Below are positions 41,046 through 55,043 of a DNA stretch of 64,000 nucleotides, piece after piece. The number at the start of each line of letters is the position of its first letter. The stretch's first letter is position 1. The notes below the pieces were generated by a model. The model ran no database searches. It was not told where the DNA came from and worked only from the letters and a program-made list of their open reading frames with translations. Made by a program: the position numbers and the translations under genes. The stretch comes from Unio delphinus. Its lineage: Eukaryota > Mollusca > Bivalvia > Unionida > Unionidae. The DNA lies in the NCBI GenBank assembly GCA_029339505.1, contig JAQISU010000179.1, positions 10,525,001 to 10,589,000 on the forward strand, read 5' to 3'.

Positions 41046-43163
41046 TAAAACAACCACGTAGCCCACCCAAGACATATAAAATACTTTTAAAAAATGGATG
41101 GATGGAGGTTTAAAATACAATTCATAATGTTTTAATTATCGATGAATTCTACTGATAAACATTTCATCAAATGATATTTTTACTCAACTGTTAGTCTTTT
41201 CATAAAAGGAAGTTGAGCCACATTGGTGAACGCCTTATCAAACTTTTATCACTCAGGCTGCTACTTTGCCATGGGAAACATTATCACACGGATTACAATG
41301 TAAATCTACGAACACGCAATTATGATAAAAATATATTCGATGCCTAATATATTTACTGCTTTAGGTTCCTTTAAAGTCATGTATGATGATTAAAGAGGAG
41401 CACATTATTTTGTTTATTCTGATGCCTTATTGAAAGAGATGAAATAAAGATATAGCATACAGAAAAAAATCTAAATTTGGATACAAGCTTTTTGAAACGT
41501 GCAATGCCTTCATTTGAAGGCTAAAATTCATTAAAAGGTCATAACCACAGTATAAATATACAAGCATACACACTCTTGAACGATTACCAGTGTCATTATA
41601 TTGAATTTCATGCATTATTTATGAAATATGAAATATATTACCAACAATATTGAATAAAAGCAACATTATTTATGTACATAATTCTATACCTGCGGTTTAC
41701 AATTCCTACCAGCAGACTATTTGTGCAATGTGTCTTCAAAATCGACTTTAGAAATATTTCCCCATTCCTCATTCAAAGTATAAATTTCAAGTACGAAATA
41801 CATTAAGTAGATATAGTTGATCTTTATGCACTGCGGGGCTTCACTGAAGTCTATTCAATGTATAATTCAATTCGTGTCGCATTGACGTGAAACATACATG
41901 AATGTAGATACACAATACGCTGATATCGTAATTCCACGAGAGAGGTGGTCATCTAAGAGGCATGGTTTACTATTCATAGATTACTAAACAACATTAGCTA
42001 AGAAAGGTGTAAATTATACATTAATTTTTAAGAGCTTTATGTATATATTGTAGTTTAAATAACCTCTGGTATGAATCATTGAATGGTTGAGCCGTTTATC
42101 TTCGTACAAGCATTCAATTTTTAAAATAAGTGAAAATATGACTTGCTTCCTTCATCTCTCAATATCCATGTACTTTTACAACAAAGCGCATGGTCAGTTA
42201 GGTTGCTACTGAATGCCAAACACATATTTGTGTAAGATGTGTTTAAAAACATGTTATACATATGCCATATTGTGTAGAGTTTATGATACTGTGTAAATTG
42301 CTCATAGTTGGGCCTGATAGTGTGTGTGAAAATGTTCTTTTTGCTTTTACTATTAATTAGACACATTTTATCGCTTTAACAAACAAAGAAATAACTATAT
42401 CAAGTGATTACATCTGAATGGACCTAAATACAAAATGTTTAATATTTTGATGTTGTTTTACATATATGGTCTGTCGTCGGTATTCACTGCATACAAAGTA
42501 AAATACACGGAACTTCGAATGACGCAAAAGCTTCAGTGAAACTCTTTTGGTACGTTTTGCGAGTTTGTTAATTTCATCAAAGTTATTAGTCATGAAAATA
42601 AAAAGAAGCGAAACAAGGAATTAGTGCCTATTTTGTGAATAATTAAATACCTTGAAGGCTTTTTTCAAAATTGATTTTAATTTATTTTATTTCGTTCAAA
42701 AAATGTTCGATAGAAAGAGGGTTTTAGTTCATTTTCATGTTTTTTGTCCTTTAAGAAAGTGCACTTCGTTATAACGAAGAGTAACGGAGCGCAGAGAGGT
42801 CAGGAAACCAAACTATGTCCGATTACGTTTGCATATTTGATTTCAACGTCTATGGCCGTGATTCGGAACCAAAAATATGCATTAAGACTGCACATCTTTC
42901 AAAAATATGGACCAAAATGATATGATTGACGTGGTCCCATACTTTAAATTTATTTTACTTAAATCTTTTTTGGTAAAATAGTTCTTAGATTTATTCAAAT
43001 CAATCAAGAGGTTTAATTTCTATATTTTTATTAAGATTTTTCCAGCATGCAGTAATATATATCGCAAGACGTGTTAAGTTAATCAGTGAGGGTTTATGTT
43101 GTTATTGATCATACATCACAAAGATTTTTCCATAACCTAAATCGCCTTTTACCTGGCCCTCAG

Positions 43164-43164
<1 letters not shown>
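41046..43164. other. non-coding stretch, nothing recognised
   Basis: AT-rich, only short frames, no repeats of note. Confidence 0.45.

Positions 43165-43246
<82 letters not shown>
43165..43246. repeat. (TA)n microsatellite
   Basis: Pure TA tract. Confidence 0.97.
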
Positions 43247-43248
<2 letters not shown>

Positions 43249-43616
43249 GGCGTATTGTACGTCATTGCACTGTTTTTTTTTGGGGTGGGAGGGTGGGATG
43301 TGTGGCTAATTAGGATACGCAGATTGTCACATATTCGTGTGGATTAAATAACCTGTAGATGTAGTGGTCTGAAATGTTATCCAGCTTGGAATCGACATTT
43401 TTCGCCCATGCGTACTGTGTTATCAGTGTTGCAAAATACATGGGGTAATTTGTTTACATTCTTAAATAATTATGCTAAGCTTCAATTTTAATCATCTACA
43501 TGTTCATTAAATAAAGACATATGATCCGATGCACAAATGTAGCATACTGTTACAAGATTATAAAACTGTAAACACAGGGCGGGGCTTTTAAAGATCATAA
43601 TGAAACTTTGAGTTAT

Positions 43617-43920
43617 AACCAACCTACAAGAGGTCATCGTATGTAAGCCAAATATTGTAAACTATTCAAATGGTCAGTCCTATCTAAATGAAGTCCTTGT
43701 ATGAAAAAACAAATGCTAAGTATACAAATGGTCAACTCTATCTAAAAGAAGTCCTCGTCTGTAAAGCCAAAGTTTCCAACTATTAAAGTGTTTAACCACA
43801 TGCACAAGAAGTTTTCGTATGTAAAGCCAAAGATGCCAAGTACACAAATGTTCGACCCAATCTACAATAAATCCTGGATTCTAGAGCCAAAGTTACCAAC
43901 TACGGAATTGTTCAAATAAC
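43617..43920. repeat. ~60-bp diverged tandem repeat
   Basis: About five copies of a unit with GTATGTAAAGCCAAAG, then CAACTA and a TCTACAAGAAGTC-like half, well diverged. Confidence 0.75.
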
Positions 43921-45245
43921 TTTAAAACCATAATTAAATCTAAATTATACCTAAAATAATTGTGTTAAACAAGCAATCGAATTTTCATGTCAAATATACA
44001 CCACAGATGACTGAATACATTCCCGGGCAGCGCGTACTTTACAGCACAGCAACACAAATAGATTTGCTAGTGCCAGTGCAATTGGAGTCATGTGCCGTGG
44101 TAACTGTCTGATCGGATAGTAAAATCCGTACAGGTATCTTTTTGGTCATGAATCCAGCGCGATAACCACTGAGGTATAGAAGTCTGTACAACTTCGATCA
44201 ACTTTTACCTGCATATATGCATATGTACAAATATTAATAACACTAACTGTAATACTCACCAGGTAACAATGCAATGACAATCATCATCAATACTTACATT
44301 TCTGTATGAACAATGCATGAAGTCGGCTCATAAATTTCAGTAACACCTTGCTGCACAACTAACATTGTTATATACATAAGTATAATTATTATTTCTTCAG
44401 TCTATAAGAATTAATTAAAACATCAGTTCTTCCAGGTTTTCTAAATGCTGTTGACAGCCGTAATGATCTATTAGGATGGTACATTGCAGTCACTAATTGA
44501 TCCCTCATGCGAAACAGAGGCATTTGCTTTTTATTTGATGGCATAAGCACACAACGAACTGTACCTAATATCTATTTAACTGCATGTGTCATGATAGAAA
44601 GATATATATTGTGTGCTGGCAAATTCTTGCCTAAAACCAATGTAAATGGTTAAAGTATATTTACTTCCTTTTTCTTTGCTTCCCACGTTAGAAGATGTAT
44701 AATGAAAATTTACTTGAAACAAAATAACAACGTTCAATGAACATGGTTCTGAATTTCAAGTAAAATCTATTAACTTTGCAAATCTCCTCTAATGAACAGC
44801 TATGGAAAGTTATTGAAATAGTATGATAACTAATATTATTGATGCTGTCTGTACTCGCTTATAAGTCGAGTCTAAGTACGGACAACGTAGACTAGGATTA
44901 ACTGTTTTCTAATGCGCTAGCAGATCGGAATCCATCTTGCTATTCGACTGATTGTTCTTGACAAGCACGTGGCAAAAAGAACCTTTTGTCCAGCGTATTT
45001 ATTGTGGCATTTGACAACTCGAATTCTGCAACTGAGGGACCAGAAATAAAACAACAACAAAACTAAACTAAATATCAGGTGTCACAAGCAGGTTTACTCC
45101 CTATATACATGCAGGTCAAACTGTTCATCAGACTACGTAGTTCAGCGTGTCATGGAAAGACTGTAGTATGGTTTCGCTTAGATAAAGTTTCTGCCAAAAC
45201 AATGCAAATACAATAGGTTTAGGTTGTCTACTGCAATGCAATTAC

Positions 45246-45249
<4 letters not shown>
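43921..45249. other. non-coding stretch, nothing recognised
   Basis: AT-rich sequence without supported frames or transposon ends. Confidence 0.45.

Positions 45250-45326
<77 letters not shown>
45250..45326. repeat. (TA)n microsatellite
   Basis: Pure TA tract. Confidence 0.97.
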
Positions 45327-45330
<4 letters not shown>

Positions 45331-45392
45331 AAGCGAAAAAAAAAACACTTGAAGCTCAAGCGATAAGTAAAATACAGAGATTAAGCAACATA

Positions 45393-45770
45393 AAGTCGGA
45401 TCTCGTTAAGAACACGTTGATTCAGAATAAGTCAAAACGGATCTCATTAAGAACACGTTGAATTGGAGTAAATGAAAGCGGGGTCTCCTCAAGAACACGT
45501 TCAGTATGAGTAAATGAAAGTTTTCTGACAGTGAGAACACGTAGAATCAGATTAAATGAAAAGTTGGCCTTTTTGAGAACACGTTGAACCAGAGTAAATG
45601 AAAGTGGATCCCGTTGAGAACACGTTGTGAATTAGAGTAAGAAAACGCGGATCTTGTTGAGAACAGGTTCAGTCAGAATAAACAAAAGCGGATCTCGTTG
45701 AGAACATGTTAAATCAAAGTGTATTAAAGCAGATCTCGATAAGAACACGTTGAATCAGAGTAAATCATTG
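45393..45770. repeat. ~42-bp tandem repeat, about nine copies
   Basis: Units with GATCTCGTTGAGAACACGTT and GAATCAGAGTAAATGAAAG. The AACACGT word recurs at 45411, 45452, 45493, 45535, 45578 and onward. Confidence 0.9.
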
Positions 45771-47043
45771 TACGTGGTTAAACATCATCTCTGTAACATT
45801 AAATTTACATATATCTCAGTACGGAGACCAACCATAATTTGAGGTGCTATTTGAAGCTAATCAATACAATGAATCTAGATTTTGCCTTGCAAAAAGCTAG
45901 AGTTGTACAGATGCGAATGAAAATTTTTACGTTATTATCTAACCCGTTATGCACCAGTAAACTTTAAAAAAAAAACTACCAATTTTGAGAAACTTTGTTC
46001 CCATAGTTTGGTGTGGTCTGATTAATCACACCTCCCAACCTAAATCTGTGGTGATTCTGATATGCGTCATGTTGGTACGATGTCACCTCTTTATTTGAAT
46101 GTGCAATTTTGTTGCATGCAAATTTTTCTGAAACGCAATAGCTTAGACACTTACGAATATTTGGTAAAAGTTATTGCTAGCGCAAAATTCAAAATGACCA
46201 TATGTGAAATGGTTGTGCTGTCCACGTGGATTTACAAGTCGCTAAACTGAAATAGTATGTGCATATCGCCAAAAGAATCCTTCAGGGATTTCATTGTCTC
46301 GGTCCAAACCCTAACGTGGATTACCTTTCTCACCCAATATTATCCTTTAAAGTAAAAAGAACTCTTTAAAAGTGCACGTCGCAATGTTTACATGTGGCGC
46401 ATGAATACAAATAAGCTAATGAGGGCTGTGGTGTGACCGTTGCGTCCGAAGTACACAGTTCATACTCGTGAGCAAAGAAAAATAACAACACGAAAAGTCG
46501 CATAGTAATGAGGTATTCACATTTAATATATGGATTTTATGAGAAATTAACAATAAATAATTATAATTTATTAGAAATAAACTGTTTCCTTTCATCATTT
46601 CCAATTTAGAATACCCCACTCTCTCGTACAAAAGACCCTCGTCACCCTCCAAATATGCGGACCCCAGACGATAACCATGTGCTAAACTTTCCAGTTCATT
46701 GATTCTTTGAAAATTTATATTTCTGTCTTGGAAATATGGCAAGTGATGCAGTGAAATTTGCTTATGGATTAGTGTGTTGAGGGATAAATGATTCCTTTTG
46801 GCTGGTAAGTGTATTATTTGTCAATAAATATTGCAGGTAGATTCAGCTGGAGCACAACGGAGATGCTTAACAAAATTATAATAGAGCATGTTTGACATAA
46901 CACATTTATGGCTGTTGCTAAGTTTTCCGTTGTTGTTTAGATAGTTGGGATGCTATGAAGTGTATAGGTATATAGTCTTATGTGCATGGATCAGTGTTTT
47001 CTGACAGTTCATTTCAACACCATTGAGAATTTTATTCTATCTG
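45771..47043. other. non-coding stretch, nothing recognised
   Basis: Short frames only. A 108-aa minus frame at 46416-46742 shows no recognisable family features and I do not call it. Confidence 0.4.
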
Positions 47044-47177
47044 TAGCACAGTAAATTTTCAGGTCAGCTTCATTAAATGTAGCTAACAGTATATACAATG
47101 TTTCACGCGAAGTGTTTACAACTAGTTCAGTTGCTTTAGCTACATTTAATGATCTGATCTGAAAATGTACTGAGCTA
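47044..47177. repeat. imperfect foldback (inverted) repeat
   Basis: Arms of about 38-40 bp (around CATTAAATGTAGCTAAC and its complement) separated by about 55 bp. Possible miniature foldback element. Confidence 0.65.
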
Positions 47178-49192
47178 GTTCTGCATATAGGACCAACTTG
47201 ACCATGCTAGTTAGAACGAACTAACATAATATCAAAACCTCGAAATAGTAGTATACATGTGTGTATTTGTCTCTATCAAAATTTTTTTGTTTGGTGTGTT
47301 ATCTAATACAGACTGACATTAATTATGTTTTGGTTATATATTATTTGTTGTTGTTGTTGCTGTTGTTGTTGTTTTATTTGAGAACAACTATGGCACAGCA
47401 GAAGACAAGAAAGGTTTCTTTTGTTAAAAGTAGTTCTCAGCGCGTCGACACCATGACTGAGACGATTGGTCTGAGATGACTAGACTGAGATAAGAAAAGT
47501 AAGGTTAGCAGAACAGCTAATTTCTATGTCGCTTGGGTGAAAAATACATGTAAGTGTATAACACATACACCGATTTCTCTGCAGAATTTTGCAGTTTTTA
47601 ATAAATAGACTATATCATCTCCTGAACAGCTAATCAGTATCATTATAGGTGTGGGGCTAGCCAATTGATCGGCCAATGTTTGGAGGGTTATTGAACTCTT
47701 CAGAATAAAGTTAAGCGGAGCATGTAATTTACATATCGTATAGTTTGCCATACAGGAAACGTAAAGTGCCGCTGGAACATAACAAATTCTACTCAAACTC
47801 ATGACTTTTCCAGGAATTTCAATATCTGTCAGTTTTCTACTTTATAAAGCCCTTGCAAAATTTAACCTGATTTTCTATCGTGTCCATTCTGTGTATTATT
47901 AGCTTCCTGGCTGTAGTCAGTTTAATGACTATAAGAGGTAGCTATGCTATCATGGTCATCGTCATATTGGATGAGCACAATCTTCAAACAAATAGTTCGG
48001 TAAGTAGAACAGAAACATTAAATAAATAAAAATCTCGTGAAGAGAAAACTGAAATTGTGCCGTACGTCCTAAAACAACTTGGTTCTAGTCGTTTCCCTTC
48101 GCTTCGATACTGAAACTAAAGAATAATCATGACTTCTAGATCCTATATCAACGTGATTTGTTTTTTCTTCTTCAGCTCTACGGTACCAAGCAGTCTGACA
48201 AATAAGAATTGTAATTAAATTATTAAGTCATTGAGTTTTAGTCAAAGAGAATCAAAATGGTTAAACAATCGAGTTCTCCTAAAAAAAAGTAAGAGCTTCT
48301 GATGCAGACCGGTATCAAGAAATGAAATGGCCTTTAAGGAAGAAAAGAAAAATAAACTTATGAAAAGAAAGAGATGCATCTCAAGGCTAATTGTTTTTAT
48401 ATATAAATAAGATGATGTATTAGCGCATTGTCCACAGCGAATTATTCTCCTATAATGTTAACTGGTGGTTTAGAGACTAAAAGCAAAGGGAAATGCAATA
48501 ATAGATGATAATTCTCATTTTTATGAACTGACCACGCTATCTACAATTTGATTGGATGTAAATAGTAACGTTATTCTGAACTGCGATTTTGTACAGATCG
48601 ATACATTCTGCGGAATACTTTTGGTTCCTTGTTTCCAGGTAATGTTACGTGAAGTTGTATCTATATCAACGCCTTCCACCTTAATAATTATAATGAGAAG
48701 AAGAAGAAGAACAAGCTCCCCACCCCATCCACACCTGTGATTTCCGATCAAAATACAATTCCCAGATTAAAATCGCCCATTTGAAGTTAAAACAATGTAA
48801 TTGCACAGACCGTCCTGCACTCCAAAGCAAACCCCTTTTTCCTGAAGATTGCGTATGGCAGGATTTTACTAGCCAATCTTCAGAGTCTATTAAATTTCAC
48901 CTAGATAACACGTTTCAGAAGCCGTTAAAGGTCATGGTCATATGGCGAGTAAGGGATCACACTAACTTGGACACGAGTCGGCTGTTGAATTCATATGACT
49001 TAAAGTGAGGCCGTACGACGTCTACACGTGGCAATAATGCTTACTGGAAAGCAAGCTATTTTCTCCGTGGAGAAATGAGTAGTGTCTTAAAATGGATGCC
49101 TGTAATCAGCCAATCTGAACGCATGAATCGATGTGATGTGCATGTATACTGTATACATGCAACATAGTTCTGTTCAATATATATGAAATTGG

Positions 49193-49194
<2 letters not shown>

Positions 49195-49223
<29 letters not shown>

Positions 49224-49241
49224 CATACATACATACATACA
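49195..49241. repeat. (CATA)n microsatellite
   Basis: About 11 tetranucleotide units. Confidence 0.93.
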
Positions 49242-50007
49242 TCTAATTATCAATCCATCCTTTAACCCATCATTACATACATACGGGAACCGCGTAGTGC
49301 CTGTCAACTGCGCATGAAATATGATATATGACTTTATGATAACTTCAATAATAATAACGTTGACGATGCCGCTAGAAAATAACGTCAAAGTCTCTAAATC
49401 TGCTAAAGCTGACGAGATAAAATTCAGTTCACTTGTAGATTTATACCAAAACCACATAATAGTTAATGCAGTTATTTTGATGAAATAAAGATTGAATATT
49501 TATAAATGCATTCAACTTCTGTGAAGAGTATCGCCATAAGATATGGGGTACTCAAGTCAGCATACACAAATCATGAGCTCAGGCATGTTTATTGCATTTC
49601 TGTTATTATTACACGATGTCAAGAGCTCGCCCACACAGGTTTCATTCTATAAAGATAGCTAGAGATGATAATATTTTGATCACATTTCTTCAGCAATATA
49701 ATGTGTTTTCTTTCACACACGAGTGATTTTAACCTGACAGTATTCAGTTTGACAAGGTTTGCATAAATCTTTCACTTGACCGATCGGCTTTAGATCTGAA
49801 CAATATTATAATTCCTATCCGCATTACTTCTTAATTGAATTTATCCGCTTCATCTTTCAGTTGAAAACAAGATATGACGACCTAGATGTTATTCTTAGCT
49901 GGATAGTTAGTTCTCACAGCATGACAATATAAATATTACCAAAACCAGAGGGCATACACAACTCGTTTGCTCACTGAAAACTATGCCAACTACACACAAA
50001 CACACAA

Positions 50008-50178
<171 letters not shown>

Positions 50179-51504
50179 TTTGTCCCTAAGATTCATTTTA
50201 CATGTATTTTGAAATTTATAATGCTACGAGAATTAACATTGAAAATTGACACAAATGAAACATTTAAATGTAATCAATGACCTGAAAACTGGAGAGCAAA
50301 TAGCTAACATAAAATTTCCTTTTAATATGTCCGTTCCCTAGTTCGATCCACTTTCCTACCAGGAGGTAATTGCAGTTCATTTTATGCTGCACTATTGTAT
50401 CAATGATTGTGCCCCCTCTTAGGCAAAATAAAATTCCCTCCAGGGCATGCATAAAAGACCCATGAAAATTAAAATTGCTACGATGTGTGTGTTTTTAATT
50501 TAAATATTAAATACATCTCAAGATGAATTAAAAAGCAAAAAAAAAAACAGGTGAAAGTTTTTCTTCATGCTTGACTCCAAAATTACTTGCTAAACAAATT
50601 TATTTGTGCTCTATTACAAATAATATATCCGCAGATATTTTGGTATTGTATCATAGCGAAACCTGACTTTTCAAGAATTTTGCTGATTTTCCATTTACTA
50701 AAAGTCATTGATACAAAAGCATATTTTTTTTCTTTTTTTTTCCCAAATTTAAAACAAGGTAGGCAGTGCAAATATATGATTAATCATTGAATAATATTTC
50801 AGAAAGCCAGGAAGAGATTACTGTAAAACTGGATTCACTTACACCCCAAACCCCATACAACAACTGAAAATAAAATGTGCTCATTCATTCATTGAAAATA
50901 GTGAACGGTTTCCCCAGGCAACCTAATATAATTGAGTGGAGGTTGCCGGAATTTGTTGGGTCATAATTAGTATTGTATATTCCTGCTAATTAATGCTGCA
51001 GCCAAACAACGATATCTAAAAAGAAGTCAGAATAAAAACCAACATGAGAAGCATTTCACCCGTTTGTGTTTGGGGCATATTTAGGCATGATTCCATAATT
51101 ACCAGAAGCTTTACATTTTTGAGTTTGAAATCTGATTTGAGAGTTATTATCTTTTTTACAATGGAGATAACTAATTTAGATAGTTATATTCCTACTTCAT
51201 AGAAAGATGTAAATCATCGTCATTGAAATACCTTTATCATCGTTGGGCTCCTCACAAAGTTAATATTTTGCCGATCTTTGATCCATTTTCCTGAAATTTT
51301 GGGTGTATATCTTGCTATATCTGTTTATTATTTGTCTAAATTCTTAGCATATATGATATAAGCTGGTTTTATTTATATGGCTACAGTTATATACCTTTTT
51401 TTTTACATTTCAGACAGTTAAAACCAAATAAGTTTTTTTTAAAGGTTTGTTTGTGTGATTATGATCTTTAACGTAGCTTTAACAATTTTTCAATCATTTT
51501 CTTA

Positions 51505-51748
51505 CGAAATCTGCAGTGTGGCAGTTTATAGTGATGTCTAGCATTGGGTATCATGACGCAGACATGTAGCATGATGTCCCACCCAGTTATATTATCCTTA
51601 CACCAGGCCCACAAGTCCTAACACTAACACTACGATGCAGCTGTTAGTACCATTTTTGTAAGTCTTTGGTATGACTCGACCGAGGTTCGAACCCACGACC
51701 TCCAGCTTCCTAGGCGGACGCTCTAACCAGTGTAACCACCAGGCCACA
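51505..51748 (-). mobile_element. tRNA-derived SINE, family A
   Basis: Minus orientation; head at the right (GGTTAGAGCGTCC-like, B box GTGGGTTCGAACCTCGG), body with CAAAAATGGTACTAACAGC and GGGACATCATGCTACATG, 3' end TCTAGACATCACTATAAACT-like. Confidence 0.85.
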
Positions 51749-51892
51749 AGAGCTGTCCTTTTTTTGGTTTAATTATGTCTCTAAGAATAAATACAATGCA
51801 TTTTAATGCGAAAGACGTTACCAGGTCTCTGAAGTGTTTAATGTATCTTCAATAATACCAAATTTTGCCAGATTAGGATTACGTTGTACTAA

Positions 51893-52066
51893 TGAATTAT
51901 CGATCATATTATCATGTAGTGTATCCTTTTATGTTACATTTAATCGGACTTATGAATCATACATCATATTAGCCTGTAGTGTATAATTTTATGTTACATT
52001 TAATCGGACTTATGAATCATCTATCATATCAGCCTGTACTCTACACTTTTATGTTACATTTAATAG
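51893..52066. repeat. 60-bp tandem repeat, about three copies
   Basis: TTTTATGTTACATTTAATCG recurs exactly 60 bp apart (lines 51901, 51961, 52021). Confidence 0.92.
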
Positions 52067-52769
52067 CAAGTATTATATCATCTGGAGATTGTAATTTATA
52101 TCCACTAACTGAACCCGCAATAAGTGTCATTAAAGCGTATTAATAAAACAATATAATAAAATAGAAGATAAGCTAAATCATCTAATAGATAATCAGCGTA
52201 GTTGCAGATTTGTCGGCGTATTGTTTCATCAAATGAGTCTCTCTAATGAGCGAATCAAACACTATTTCCAAGGACCTAAATATAACACTTGTGTCTTCTA
52301 ATCACCTATGGGTAGGGATGGATTATAATTGCTAATCATTTAGCAGAGGTGTGTCACCTCCATGATGATTTTACAAAGAAGAATATCATAACATCACGAG
52401 ACATACAGCTTTACATCTATTTATTTGACACGAACACAAAATATACCAATCATTATTTGGCGGACAGTTACTATCATATCGCACCGCTAATGTGCCCATA
52501 TACTCGTAATAATAACCACTGTCTAAACAAATCTTTGATCAAAGTCTCTTCTAACAGGATCGAACAAATCTAATACATATATGCCAAACGCCAGTTACCA
52601 GTTAGTTTTACGAAAGAAAAATGACTTCGTAATTCACGTTTTGTTATTTGTACTTGAAGCTACGCTACGTTAGTTAAGCGTCACACCGCGAGAGAGTACC
52701 AGTAATTCGCAATTGCTGGAACCAAGCTCAATTTTAAGATAACTACCATGCAATCAGTACATTACAAAA

Positions 52770-52975
52770 ATACCCACCGCTCCGGTGGCATATATAATTA
52801 GATGGTCCGCCTCAGATGCGATATGTCACGGATTTGAACCCTCTGAAAGTCATACCAAAGAAATAAAAATGGTACTAGCAACTGCCTAACAGGACTGGTG
52901 GTACATGATGCTACATGTCTGCTGCATAATGCTCCATATCTAGACATCACTATAAACTTCCACATTACAGACATC
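52770..52975 (+). mobile_element. tRNA-derived SINE, family A (diverged)
   Basis: Plus orientation; diverged head (GTCACGGATTTGAACCCTC), then AAAAATGGTACTAGCAACTG, CATGATGCTACATGTCTG and TAGACATCACTATAAACTTC. Confidence 0.75.
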
Positions 52976-53027
52976 GTACCGATATAACTAAAATTGTAAA
53001 AGCTAAGTTAAAATCTAAATCACAGAA

Positions 53028-53198
53028 ACACACACAAACACAAGCGCGCGCACACACAAACACGCACATACAAAACACACACAAACGCAAACATACACAC
53101 ACAAATACACACAACACAAACACACAAACACACACACACATATACACACATACACACAAACGCATACATACACACACACACAAACACATACAACCACA

Positions 53199-53229
<31 letters not shown>

Positions 53230-53233
53230 CACA
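53028..53233. repeat. degenerate (CA)n tract
   Basis: About 200 bp of interrupted ACAC/ACAA repeats. Confidence 0.93.
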
Positions 53234-53764
53234 AGCGTATAGACGGAAAAAATGCTGAACAACATTCGTAGATAAAGTTTGAATACTGAGCCACATTTAT
53301 TTAATTTGAAGCAAATGAATGAGAGCTTTTAGCTTACACTGACAGCGCAGTTTTTGCACACACACCCTCCCTGGGACGGGTTATATTCTTAATCCGTTTT
53401 CATATCTGAATTACCATTTTCTTATCATGAATAACAAGATTATAATGCTCCTTTCCATAGGATGCTAGAGATATTGCACCGTTTATGCGTACACGCACCT
53501 GCTAATGTTAGGTTGATCAGGGTTACCTAATTACCTCATTCTTTGAAGAACGTAGGTTAAGTGTGTTGGTTGTTATAAAACTTAAAGCTAATAAATGTTC
53601 GTTAATAAAATCTCAGCCCCTTTCCAAATGCGCATAGCTCGTGTCTCTCTTGTATAATAAACACACACATATATATAATCTACAGAATAAATAAAAATGG
53701 ATTGGATAATCCACATGAAAATCAAACATCTGCTTTCACGTCAGGTAGAAAAATACAATGTTAC

Positions 53765-54300
53765 AACCTGACTTATAACTTAATACTGACCCGCAAAACG
53801 TAGTTTTGCCCTGGTAAAACTTAACTCTGATTCATAAGTCTTGTTTGTTTGCTTGTTTTAGGGTTTAACGCCATTTTTCAGCACTTGATAGGCTATACAT
53901 GGCGGCCAGTATTATTGGTGGAGGATGAACCCGGGAAAACCCCCGGAAAGAACCACCAACCCACGAGGAGCTACTGGCAAGCTTTCTCATATAACTACAT
54001 TAGCCAAATCTTAGACTCGAACCCACGCAGACACAGGTGAGATGGCAGTGATCCGTAACGGAAAGCGCTTTAGACCACTTGGCCACTCGGGGCCCCCGAC
54101 CCGTAAGTCGTAACCATGACCCCGTAACACTTAATTCCGACTGTAAGACGTAACCCTGACCCCTTGAAACTTAATTCTGACCGGTAAAACGTAACCCTGA
54201 CCCCGTAAAACTTAATTCCGACCCTAAGACGTAACCCTGACCCCGTGAAACCTAATTCTGACCGGTAAAACGTAACTCTGAACCCGCAGAAGTTAATTTG
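53765..54300. repeat. ~40-bp tandem array interrupted by a SINE
   Basis: Units like CGTAACCCTGACCCCGTAAA + ACTTAATTCTGACCGGTAAA, seen at 54149, 54190, 54230 (period ~40) and, more diverged, at 53765-53845 on the other side of the SINE. Confidence 0.85.
53850..54095 (-). mobile_element. tRNA-derived SINE, family B
   Basis: Minus orientation, full-length: tail side GTTTTAGGGTTTAACGCCAT, ACATGGCGGCCAGTATTATT, head side CGAACCCACGCAGACACAGG and AAAGCGCTTTAGACCACTTG. Inserted in the ~40-bp array. Confidence 0.85.
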
Positions 54301-54977
54301 GACGTCTCAGAAATTATTCTCGTTTTGAAATATACATTTTTAACTCAATCGATACAATTCAATGCATGAGTTTGTATAATAGGAACATTATGATCACGTA
54401 CTGTTGAGAAATTCGCTTATGATATCAATAAGTCATGGATGGTAGAATCTGCTTTTTCTTACAAAACTGATTTCACTTACATTAATATTAGCTTTCCTGA
54501 AAGCGCGTGGCCCAGGGCTGTTGCCTCATTCGCCTTGCCCCAGAGCAGGGTCTGACTACTAGGGAACTATAGAGTTTGAACAAGCTGTCACAGTTTGATA
54601 TGAATCAAATAATTACAGAGGCATACTCACCAATGATCTTTTTCTACCCTCAGATGCCCTACTACAGCCAGTCCAACCCGTGTTCATCCTGCTTTTAAAG
54701 ACGGGACATCAATTGCCGTGTGAAGTGTTCCGTACAACGGCACATCTACTAAGTGTTTACTGTTATTTTATACCAACCATCTTCCTTTACCGTATCTACG
54801 TAGCTTGACGTATATTGTATTCAGCTGAAGGTTGTAATGTGCATTAAATAGTTGAGGACGTTGCAGTCTAGTTTTTTTCTGTCTGTATGTCCAACCTCAA
54901 AAATCAAACCAGTCAATCCATTCATGTATTGACTATTTACCTCTGTCTAGCAATCTTTGTCTATCTGTCTCTGTCTA

Positions 54978-55043
<66 letters not shown>

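Noticed and set aside
40246..41120. Frames up to 274 aa rich in HTYIHT or MYVCMYVC
   Set aside because: Translation of (GTAT)n/(GT)n repeats in all frames.
46416..46742. 108-aa minus frame as a host gene
   Set aside because: No splice-supported neighbours and no recognisable domain.
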